Below the pieces are notes generated by a model. It made no database searches and was not told where the DNA came from. It saw only the letters and a list, made by a program, of their open reading frames with translations. Both the position numbers and the translations under genes were made by a program. Positions 25,324-33,279 of a stretch of DNA of 57,851 nt are shown here, one piece after another. Source of the stretch: Nitrospira sp. (lineage in GTDB: Bacteria > Nitrospirota > Nitrospiria > Nitrospirales > Nitrospiraceae); contig JARFXP010000010.1 of assembly GCA_029194675.1 (NCBI GenBank), forward strand, positions 1 through 57,851, written 5' to 3'. Within the stretch, counting starts at the first letter, position 1. Each line of letters opens with the position of its first letter.

Positions 25324-28110
25324 TCATGGTTTTGAACGGGGATGTTCAGCGCCAGCTATCTTACGAAGGGCCAAGGCCATATTGCGATGTTCCCGCAGTT
25401 CATCGGATAACGTTGCCGGATCCTGTGCCATGAGTGGGGCGAGGTCATGGAGCATCGAGGCTTTGACTTGCTCCCATCCCTGGCCTTCGTGTACGGAGGC
25501 CAGGAACAAGCGACCGGCTGCCTGCCAGGTTTGGATATGATTCGGCCCCAGGACTTCCCGGCTGAGCTGCAGCCCTTCTTGTAGCAGAGATCGTGCGGCA
25601 GCAAAATCGCCCTGCGTAATCATTATTGACCCAAGATTATTCATTGTGAGCAATGTTTCTGGGTGTTTGGCGCCGAGCTGATTTCGGCGCAGTTGGAGTA
25701 CACGCTCCATCAATTCTCGCGCTTCTGCGAGCTTGCCTTCACCATGCAATGCGGCAGCCCGATTATGAAGGAATAGCAGATTCTCCGGAAGGTTCTCGCT
25801 TGATGAGGCCTTTAACGAATGTTCAAGATTCTCCGCACCTGCCGTGTCCTTCAGTGCGCGCAGGGTCACCGCTAGATTGCTTATCGCTGCGAGCGTCTCA
25901 ACGTGCTCCGGGCCAAGTAGTTTTCGGCGCCCTGCCACGACGCCTTCTTGCAATGGGCGCGCATTGGCGAAGTCGCCGCTGGTCGCCATGGTTGTGGCTA
26001 GATTATTCGCCGCTGTCAACGTATCTTCGTGTTCGGTCCCCAATATATGAATACGCATCGCCAGCACCTGCTCTTGTAGCTCCCGTGCCTGCGCCAGCTG
26101 CCCTTGTTGCGCTAGCACAAGCGCCAAATCGCTTAACGCCGTCAGGGTGTCCGGGTGGCCCTTGCCCAGCGTGCGGCGGCAGATTTCTACCCTTCGCTGG
26201 TTCGTCTCCCATGCGTCAGGCAAGTCGCCCTTCAGACGCTGCATTCTCCCACGATAGAGCATGAAACCGAGCGTTACACGATGCTCGGGCCCGGCAGTGG
26301 CGCGACTGTATGAGACTAAGGCATTCGCCGAAAGAAGCGCGCTCGCGTAGTTGCCGTGCTGAGCGTCATAGATGTAAACGGCGTCCAGTAGTCGAGCTTG
26401 GGCCAATGTTGCGTGGACTGGGTCTGCCATGGCAGGTGCTAGCACTGCGCGCGCATGGGCAATGAGATCCCCGATGTTCCCATGCAAGCGAGCCTCGAAA
26501 ATATCGTTCCCTAACAAGCGTTCAACCGCTGGCAGAGCACATGTGTACAGCATGCCCAGACGCCCGACATCTTTGTCGCGAAAGCGCATGGTGCGCGAGA
26601 CTAGCGTATGCACCAGCAAATGTCCTGGCGAGGTCTCTCGTGCAAGGGAATGTGCGGCCACTGCGGACATCGCGATGTCGGCCACGTCCTGAGCCTTGAT
26701 TGTGTCCAACTTATCGGCAGTGCTGAGTGTTTGTGCGACCAACAATCTCGATAACGGTGCTGGTGCCAGTTGTGCTGCCAGCCGAAGCACATCTTTCGCA
26801 TCTGGAGTCAGCGCGTCTACACTCGTGAGTAAGGTCTGCGACAGATTGAGATTGGCCTTGTCACGATGGGGTAGCGTTTGACCGCGGGCTGCCATGAGCT
26901 CTGCCGCAAAGTCCAAGGCATCGCGTGTGGGAGAATTCACTTCTTTTTGGAATGCGACATAGCCACGAGTCCGTGTCGCTACGGCTGCCAATTCCAGCGC
27001 GAGCGCGTGGCCACCAAGATCGGCCACCAGTTGACGCGCCGCGTCGTGCTCTGTGTTGCTATTAGGCTGGTGCGAGTGGGTGAGAAGTTGAAATGCCGAA
27101 GTCTCATCTAGTGCGCCGACTGTGACTTGGCTGCCGGCCCAATTGTCAGCCTCACTACGCGTGGTGATCAGGGTATGTCCATTGGTACTCGGTGCTAGCC
27201 ACGGCTGGACCTTTTGCCAGGCTAAGCCTGTTGGTAAGTCGTCGACCACCCACAGATAAGGTTCACCTGTTTGGAGTTTGAGTCCCAGCGCCGTATGAAT
27301 CTGCACCGGTGTACAGTCCGTGGTCTGTATGCCATGCGCAAGAGCAAAGTCGATAATCTGACTGTCGCGCAAGGCTTCATGCTCTTCCGGCGTGGTCGCA
27401 TGAACGGCATCGTGACCCATGGCACGGAGCCAGTAGATTCCACCAGGATAAGCTGCGCCGAAGCGCAATGCATACATTTCCGCAGTCAATGATTTGCCCG
27501 ATCCTCCGACGCCTACGAGTCGTACCAACGGTCTCTCGTGACTATTGGCAATGATTGGCATATCTGCCCGCTGGAGACCAAAATGGATCTCCCACATCTC
27601 GCGTAACCGACCGAAAAAGCGGTTAGAGCCGTTGCCGTTGATAGGGCCGTACCATTGTGGTCGTATTCGCTGAACAATATCTCCAAGTGTTCCGGAGAGC
27701 TTTGCAACGTGTCCGGCAATATTCTGTGTGAGGGTTTCGACTGCGTCGGCATCTTGTGGCGATGCAGCGTACAGGGCATCACGCAGTTCGACAGGCTGAA
27801 TGTGGCTGTTCGTGGTGTGCGGATTCACCAGGAGGACCCGTCGACGTGGATCGCCCTCATGTTGTGCAGATGTGAAGGCATGGGTGAGTTCCCATTGGCA
27901 GGCGAGTGACTCTGGATAGGTTGTTGAGTACCAGGCGAGCAGTACTTTTGACTGGGCCAAGCCATCCTCGATACCTCGCTGAATGCTGGAGAACGCCTCG
28001 ATATGACTTTCATCGAACCACACACGTAGGCCTGCGGCACGCAAGGCTTGTACTACCTGACGGGCGTTCGTAGCGTCGGCATGTCGATAACTGAAGAAAA
28101 CATCAAACAT
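25324..28110 (-). CDS. TIR / NB-ARC-like NTPase / TPR protein (probable STAND defence protein)
   Basis: The 928-aa product has three parts. A TIR domain (1-140: FDVFFSYRHADA; CQWELTHAF with E74 as the likely NADase Glu). An NB-ARC-like NTPase (about 165-430: P-loop GVGGSGKS at 200-207, Walker B LWVVDD at 286-291, LITTRS). A C-terminal array of long TPRs of the kinesin-light-chain type (LGKGHPDTLTALSDLALVLA, LGPEHVETLAAISNLAVTL and others). A perfect aggagg sits 6 bp before ATG 28110. STAND proteins of this layout sense phage or stress signals through the repeats and fire the TIR enzyme, depleting NAD. The role is inferred from architecture only. It stands alone, with no co-transcribed partner. 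Confidence 0.85.
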   Translation of the reverse strand: MFDVFFSYRHADATNARQVVQALRAAGLRVWFDESHIEAFSSIQRGIEDGLAQSKVLLAWYSTTYPESLACQWELTHAFTSAQHEGDPRRRVLLVNPHTTNSHIQPVELRDALYAASPQDADAVETLTQNIAGHVAKLSGTLGDIVQRIRPQWYGPINGNGSNRFFGRLREMWEIHFGLQRADMPIIANSHERPLVRLVGVGGSGKSLTAEMYALRFGAAYPGGIYWLRAMGHDAVHATTPEEHEALRDSQIIDFALAHGIQTTDCTPVQIHTALGLKLQTGEPYLWVVDDLPTGLAWQKVQPWLAPSTNGHTLITTRSEADNWAGSQVTVGALDETSAFQLLTHSHQPNSNTEHDAARQLVADLGGHALALELAAVATRTRGYVAFQKEVNSPTRDALDFAAELMAARGQTLPHRDKANLNLSQTLLTSVDALTPDAKDVLRLAAQLAPAPLSRLLVAQTLSTADKLDTIKAQDVADIAMSAVAAHSLARETSPGHLLVHTLVSRTMRFRDKDVGRLGMLYTCALPAVERLLGNDIFEARLHGNIGDLIAHARAVLAPAMADPVHATLAQARLLDAVYIYDAQHGNYASALLSANALVSYSRATAGPEHRVTLGFMLYRGRMQRLKGDLPDAWETNQRRVEICRRTLGKGHPDTLTALSDLALVLAQQGQLAQARELQEQVLAMRIHILGTEHEDTLTAANNLATTMATSGDFANARPLQEGVVAGRRKLLGPEHVETLAAISNLAVTLRALKDTAGAENLEHSLKASSSENLPENLLFLHNRAAALHGEGKLAEARELMERVLQLRRNQLGAKHPETLLTMNNLGSIMITQGDFAAARSLLQEGLQLSREVLGPNHIQTWQAAGRLFLASVHEGQGWEQVKASMLHDLAPLMAQDPATLSDELREHRNMALALRKIAGAEHPRSKP

Positions 28111-28538
28111 GAGCGCCCTCCTATAGGGTCATATGTATTGTTCATTCAGTTCTGTGTGCAACAGCGTGACCAATGAACCTGTCATCACGGCGGCGTACGT
28201 GTATGTCGACCTAAAATGCACTGTACTCCTTTTTGCAAGAAGCGTCGTCCCCTCTGGCCACTTTGGAGTTCTGCCCGGTGTCGCCCGGTTGGAGAACTAT
28301 CCAAGCGGGTCGCTACGGAGGTGCCATTTGTGTACAATGCGACAGTTTATACGTAAGATGTCAGGCAGAATCTTTTCTGGCTGACCAGTGACGGTCAGCC
28401 AGCGTTGAAGAGAAGGCTGCTTTCATGCTCAGGAGAATGATTGCATCGATGGTGTATCGATGTGAACCAACCGATGGCCGCATGTCGTCCCACCAGGTTT
28501 TCATCCAACAGAACAGGCGCCGATGGTCGTGCGAAGGT
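28111..28538. other. divergent intergenic region
   Basis: This 428-bp stretch separates the divergent TIR gene (minus) and the outer-membrane-like gene (plus). On the minus strand, ttgcac followed 17 bp later by atacat upstream of the TIR gene is a weak promoter candidate. ATG 28425 opens the plus frame early, but the residues before 28539 do not look like protein. No other gene is seen. Confidence 0.4.
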
Positions 28539-29515
28539 ATGAGACTATTCCTCGGCATTTTCCTGCTGGTAGGCTTCCACTCCACTCCAGCCTGGAGTGA
28601 AAATCCTGCCCCTTCGGTGCATTGGGAAAGTACGGCATTCGCAGACCAGTATTCCACGTTTACGGGGGGACTCACTCTCAATCGATTTACCCCGATCGAT
28701 GGGTTGGGGAACAAGTATGACTCCACGGTGGAGAATACCCTCGGCTTCAATCTGATCTCGTTCAGCTGGACCCAACATTGGGGTGGATTCTTGCAGGGCT
28801 GGAGTACCAATCTGACGGCCGGGATCAGCCCGACCGGGGACGAACCCAGTCAATTTTTCCAGAATAAAGTCGTGCATCAGCTTCGCCAACTGCCGACTGT
28901 ACCGACGGTAGACCCTCGTCGGGAAACCGATGTGATGATCGATGGCTCTGTGACAAGGTGGTTTCCCTTGTTTCGGCCAAAGGTCATATTCGTGGGTGGA
29001 GGCTTTTCCGTCGGTACGATCTATCAACAGGGGTTTCTTCGCGCCGGTGTCCGGCGGATGCCGATCACGCCGGCTCTGTATCATAGTGAAGAGTGGGGCG
29101 ATGTGAGCTTGCGGGCATCGGCCTTGGGACGGATCAGTTATCAAGACAACGGGCCGCGCTCCATGCCGTGAGAAACACCGCAGGGCTCGTGCAGCCCTCG
29201 ATCGCTATTGGCCAGTACCGGATGACTGAGAATGGCGAAACCATTCCCACATGGGAAATCGAATTCGCCCTCATGTGGGACTCCGGGATTTTTGTGAATG
29301 TGGGGGGCGTGAGCCAGAAGCAGTTTGCCTGGTCCATTGCCGGCTCATTCGGGCCGGTCCGGTTCGAAACGTGGAACGATAGTATGGGAAACATCGCGGA
29401 GCGCGGCTTCGGCCCAACCTACGGCGCGACACTGACTCTCGACGTCCTACGAGTCTGGAACATCATCCAATGCCTCCGATCGAAGTCCTCCGCTGATTCG
29501 ACGGCCTCGTCGTAA
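28539..29515 (+). pseudogene. frameshifted outer-membrane-like protein
   Basis: From ATG 28539 a signal peptide (MRLFLGIFLLVGFHSTPAWS) leads into a beta-rich, aromatic protein with short alternating strands (LNRFTPIDGL, GFNLISFSWTQHWGGF). The frame ends at 29171 just after RISYQDNGPRS. The continuation (AVRNTAGLVQPSIAIGQYRM and on to a stop at 29515) lies in another frame and overlaps slightly. Together they make a protein of about 325 residues resembling a small outer-membrane beta barrel. The frameshift near 29150-29170 is either real decay or a sequencing error. The family is not recognised. Confidence 0.65.
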
Positions 29516-29530
29516 GATTCCTCACTTGGC

Positions 29531-30112
29531 CTAACGAACCGGAAAAGAAATAATAATCCCTCCCATCACATCATAGAGTTTGTAGTCCCGCTTTGCGCTC
29601 AGAGGATGATTGTTGTGGCATGCGACACAAGCCATCGAGACGGCCCGATCTGCAAAAATTGCCTTGAAATAACGTCTATCACCTTCAGTAATGATTCCCG
29701 TATAGGGTTTCCGGGGATTCTTTGCCACCGCTTCCAAGCCCGCTCGTTCGAACTGATCCACCGGCCCGTTCTTCGTGTAAATTGGGCCTAAGCTGCTTAG
29801 GCGGATATGGAGACCGAGGCCTAACCCCTGAACCTCCTGACCCGCCATCTGGAGGAATTGGGCTGGCAGAGGCAGCGCCCCCTTTTCTTTCCAGTCTTCC
29901 GCCGCCACAGTGACCTTGCGATCCTGCAGCTGCTCCACGACATGGGTGGAATAGATGCTCCGATCGACCTGAATGACTGCATGAATGTATTCTGCCACCA
30001 ACTCCGGGGGGATTCCCTCCGGCTCTCCGGCCTGCGCAACATTCACGGAGACACCTGCAAGCAGAACGGCCAAGAGTTTGCCAAGGATCTGTCCAGCTAC
30101 TTTCTCGATCAT
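29531..30112 (-). CDS. DUF3365 c-type haem-binding protein
   Basis: The product is 193 residues from ATG 30112, preceded by gaaggaggg at a good distance. A signal peptide ends near GVSVNVAQA. The body matches DUF3365/Tll0287-like proteins, with a single haem motif CVACHNNHP and the family segment YKLYDVMGGIIISFPVR at the C-terminus. It is thus a periplasmic mono-haem c-type protein, possibly a redox or gas sensor or an electron carrier. The upstream in-frame start at 30154 is not supported. It lies beside two cupredoxin-like genes on the same strand. Confidence 0.85.
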   Translation of the reverse strand: MIEKVAGQILGKLLAVLLAGVSVNVAQAGEPEGIPPELVAEYIHAVIQVDRSIYSTHVVEQLQDRKVTVAAEDWKEKGALPLPAQFLQMAGQEVQGLGLGLHIRLSSLGPIYTKNGPVDQFERAGLEAVAKNPRKPYTGIITEGDRRYFKAIFADRAVSMACVACHNNHPLSAKRDYKLYDVMGGIIISFPVR

Positions 30113-30256
30113 GGCAACCCTCCTTCCTCGCGCTCGCATGCAGGACTTGCTCACACGCTCATCGCCTCTACGAGGTCATTGCATCAATCTCGGCTATTTT
30201 GTCAGCACGTAAAGTTTTCGATCCTGTCAATATGACTTGGAGCTCCTGAGATCCCG

Positions 30257-30745
30257 TTACTTGGATGGTTGTTTCGCATCCAAGATAAAGATCTCGCCGC
30301 GCATGGTGTCACTCAGTAATTTCCCGTGAAGATTGCACCAGAAATGAAACCGCTCAAAGCTCGCTTCAGGGACACTAAAGCGGAGCATGACGCGATCTCT
30401 TGGTTCAACCCGAACTCCGAAGGCAGTGAGCGTATAGACGATGGTCGCGTGGCCTGAGATCTCCATGTCTTCCGCCTTCATGAGTAATGGTGAGACGAAC
30501 TCATGCGCGACCTCATCCTCATTCTGGAGCAGGATGGCGAGGTCCATCCCGACTGGTAAGGAAAAAGCCGGGTTCGGTACAGAATTCTCAAGTGGTCCGC
30601 CCTTGACCACATGAAAGGCCTTGTCTTTCATCACGACGACGACATCCGGTTCATAAAGCAGCTCTTCGGCCGAGCCTATTCCGCTCATCCATATCCCCAC
30701 TGCGAACAGGATGGCGAGTGCGATCAATCGCGATGGTGACGGCAC
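30257..30745 (-). CDS. small periplasmic cupredoxin-like protein
   Basis: The product is 162 residues with a signal peptide (to about GIGSA). The rest is a single cupredoxin-type domain whose type 1 copper ligands are all present: H81 in VAHEFVSP, C137 and H140 in WCNLHGK, and M148. The N-terminal strand (DVVVVMKDKAFHVVKGG) matches the C-terminal domain of the 390-aa neighbour, so the two are paralogues. It is probably a periplasmic electron carrier or copper-binding protein. The partner is unknown. Confidence 0.82.
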   Translation of the reverse strand: MPSPSRLIALAILFAVGIWMSGIGSAEELLYEPDVVVVMKDKAFHVVKGGPLENSVPNPAFSLPVGMDLAILLQNEDEVAHEFVSPLLMKAEDMEISGHATIVYTLTAFGVRVEPRDRVMLRFSVPEASFERFHFWCNLHGKLLSDTMRGEIFILDAKQPSK

Positions 30746-30890
30746 TTTTTACCTCTTTTTTTCTCAACGGATGTACTCCGTGGAGAAGCTCATGCCTTCA
30801 GTGTGTGTGAGCAACGGATCGCGTAAAAGAAATCAGGTCGCCCGCGTCGATCGGATGATCCGGCGTCGGGCGACCTGAACCGCCATCGCT

Positions 30891-32063
30891 TCAGCCGCCG
30901 CCGATTCCACTGGTCTCTATGATCGCCAATTCCCCGCGCATTGCTTGTCCATGCTCCTTCCCATGGACATTGCACCAGAAGACATCATAGATGGTTGCTT
31001 TGTCGCCATATTGATCCAGCTTGGCGACAGGGGCGGTAAACTCAAGAGTCACGGCTTGCCCCGGATCGATGCGAATCCCTGAAGCTCGGGCGGTCTTGAC
31101 CACTGTCGCGTTGCCCGAGATGCGGAATGGGACATCGCGGAACAGTGTAGACATGAACTCGTGCGCCACAAGATCCCGGTTGAGAAGTTTAATGACCACC
31201 GGCATCCCTGCCATGAGAGCAAACCCACGGGCTGTCCCACCTTTTGTGATTTGAAAAGTTTTTTCGCTGATATCAATGACCACGTCAACTTCGCTTGGGA
31301 CGAAAGGTTCGGGAGGTGCGGCCTTTGCCCAGTAGTCACGGACCTCCGAGACCGAAATAAGGTTTGCGGCCTGGTACGTAGGAGGGGCCATCTCCCCAAG
31401 CTGATTCTTGTTGATCAGCAACGCCACACGAGGTTTGTTGGGCTCCGGCCATTCTTGTCTCATCGCGGTTCTGGGCACGGTCATCATCTGCCCGTCTCCT
31501 TCTAGCTCGATCAGTCCATACTCGGTCCCTATTGTGGTGTCGGTCAGTGTTCCTGTGAGATGGCCGACCGGGTGACCATCCTTGGTATATACGGGATAGT
31601 GCGACCCCGCTTTGAAGGAAAGCACCCCATCATTGGGCATGTAGCCTTCCCATCCCTGAGGCAGTCCAAGGTTGACCGTTTCAGGAGCTGGAGGCGCATC
31701 AAACCGGATGAGGCTCGCGCTACCGAGATCTGTGACCTCGACCTTCACAGTGTCCCCTCGGATAAATGGGCAGTCCCCCATTCGAAAACCGGTGCCAGGC
31801 TTCGATTCCACTTTCACTTCCTTGCTGCCGGTGCGAGTCGGGCAGATCAGGTGAGTGTCTTCCGTGACTGCAACGCGAACTACCTCGCCCGACGCCTTCC
31901 TGATCCAGTAAGCATTCCCTTCGACCTTGACGATATATCCGTTCAACATGTATTCGGCACCACTAACCGTCACTTGCGCCTTATCCTCAAACGATCCGGC
32001 AGTCGCTGTCGCAGCCAAGGCGAGCGCGACAACAACTCCTCCTAAGATGCCGATGTAATGCAT
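30891..32063 (-). CDS. periplasmic protein with C-terminal cupredoxin domain
   Basis: The product is 390 residues with a signal peptide (to about TATAG). The first 240 residues are beta-rich, with Cys pairs (C74, C98) and no family I recognise. The C-terminal domain (about 255-390) has a complete type 1 copper set: H301 (VAHEF), C364 and H367 (FWCNVHGKEHG), M375. An extra His (H371) follows, and the tail is Gly-rich. It is transcribed toward the smaller cupredoxin gene. In a nitrite-oxidiser such proteins may take part in periplasmic electron transfer; that is inference. Confidence 0.8.
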   Translation of the reverse strand: MHYIGILGGVVVALALAATATAGSFEDKAQVTVSGAEYMLNGYIVKVEGNAYWIRKASGEVVRVAVTEDTHLICPTRTGSKEVKVESKPGTGFRMGDCPFIRGDTVKVEVTDLGSASLIRFDAPPAPETVNLGLPQGWEGYMPNDGVLSFKAGSHYPVYTKDGHPVGHLTGTLTDTTIGTEYGLIELEGDGQMMTVPRTAMRQEWPEPNKPRVALLINKNQLGEMAPPTYQAANLISVSEVRDYWAKAAPPEPFVPSEVDVVIDISEKTFQITKGGTARGFALMAGMPVVIKLLNRDLVAHEFMSTLFRDVPFRISGNATVVKTARASGIRIDPGQAVTLEFTAPVAKLDQYGDKATIYDVFWCNVHGKEHGQAMRGELAIIETSGIGGG

Positions 32064-32346
32064 GGCGATCCTCCTTGCTATAGGTTATCTTGCTGAATCT
32101 GCTGACACCATGTTCTCTTCTGCCGTCGCACGGCTAGACCCATCAAGTTGTGAAACATCGTTGACTGATAAGAACGGGATTCCGAGGTCGAACCAGATAA
32201 ATTGGCGATTAGATCACTGAGGTATCGGGTCGAGGCAGAGAGAGAAACGAGAGAGCGCAAAAGGAGGGGAAATGGCATCGGATCCCCCTCGCGAAAGGAT
32301 TGGATGTTTAGCCTACTCCTTAGCTGACGGTGATGCAAGTGGCGCA

Positions 32347-32910
32347 TCACCCTTTCTCGCTGTCTCCCTGAAAAGGAAGTAATTGGGGAATGGCTTCTGG
32401 CCGAGCCTCCTCTTTCTTCCTAGCCAGGAACAACTTCCGGATGTACCAGACATAGAGCAGCGACAGCAGCGCGAAGTTGGTGATGAGAATACCTGGCGTC
32501 ATCCATTGCCAGCCATCGACTTTCCAGTCAGAGAGGGGCCACAGTACCGGCGTCGGGAAAAAGGCGTACGAATGCAAAGGCACGTCGGCCAGGACATGGA
32601 GTCCCCACGCTCCCAATTCCCAGACCGGTCGTTTCAGGAAAAGCCATGCCAGGAAAAAGACGGTGAGAAATATGACGAAGCTATGAGTGTAATTATAGAG
32701 ATGATGGACATATTGAGGAATGGTCGACTCCGGGGGAGTGCCGTGACTGAAATCGGGCTTCGGCGAGAAGCCGAATGCGGCAGCCACGTACAGGACCCCG
32801 AATGAAAAAAGATCAGGGGCCATCCCGATGCCGAATGCCAGTCCGAAACTCGATCGGCTTCTTCGACCGAACGCAATTGAACCCCAGAGACCATGTGATA
32901 CGAAATCCAT
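32347..32910 (-). CDS. membrane protein, DUF457/YdjM-like
   Basis: The product is 187 residues with about four transmembrane helices. The start MDFVSHGLWGSIAFGRRSR with an early His, the HHLYNYTHSFVIF segment and WGLHVLADVPLHS resemble the membrane-bound metal-dependent hydrolase family (DUF457, YdjM/LexA-regulated type), where His and Asp residues cluster at the membrane face. The C-terminus is a charged tail (ARKKEEARPE). Function is not established. It reads toward the cupredoxin genes with a 283-bp gap. Confidence 0.7.
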   Translation of the reverse strand: MDFVSHGLWGSIAFGRRSRSSFGLAFGIGMAPDLFSFGVLYVAAAFGFSPKPDFSHGTPPESTIPQYVHHLYNYTHSFVIFLTVFFLAWLFLKRPVWELGAWGLHVLADVPLHSYAFFPTPVLWPLSDWKVDGWQWMTPGILITNFALLSLLYVWYIRKLFLARKKEEARPEAIPQLLPFQGDSEKG

Positions 32911-33279
32911 AAGATCCTTTCGCAGACGTCCAGCGACGATAGTTTATCACGGGCGCACGGCTGCCCCTATGGCAAGAATTAGGTGGAGATTTTTGCCCAA
33001 AAGGCTGTAAACGTTCCAATACGGGAATGCTTAGACGAGGTCGCAGACTGCAACGGCATCGGCCGACCAGTCGGAAGGTCGGAAGAATTGGGCTGCCGAA
33101 TAATGCTACAACCGCTCCTTATTGGTCTGTCGACATTCCTATCTCAACCACACCACTTCCGTGGGACCGTCCCCCCTCAAAGAGAAGGCAGAACAGTTCC
33201 GATCCATTGCTACACTCGGCGCGCAGACCATTACGTAACGATTTCTCTTGCTCGCTGAGTCGACAGAACAGTGGATCGC
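32911..33279. other. divergent intergenic region before the ABC exporter
   Basis: This 369-bp region lies between the divergent membrane gene and the exporter operon. No gene is seen. It is AT-richer than its surroundings and likely carries both promoters, but no box pair stands out. Confidence 0.4.

Noticed and set aside
25055..25327. 90-aa frame between pycA and the TIR gene
   Set aside because: It overlaps the pycA start, has no ribosome binding site and no recognisable features.
25653..26264. 203-aa frame opposite the TPR region
   Set aside because: It is a shadow of the repetitive TPR codons; composition is Ala/Pro/Arg-rich without domain features.
32078..32350. 90-aa frame between the cupredoxin gene and the membrane gene
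   Set aside because: It is Arg/Ser/Leu-rich without a plausible start or similarity to a known fold, so it is treated as non-coding.
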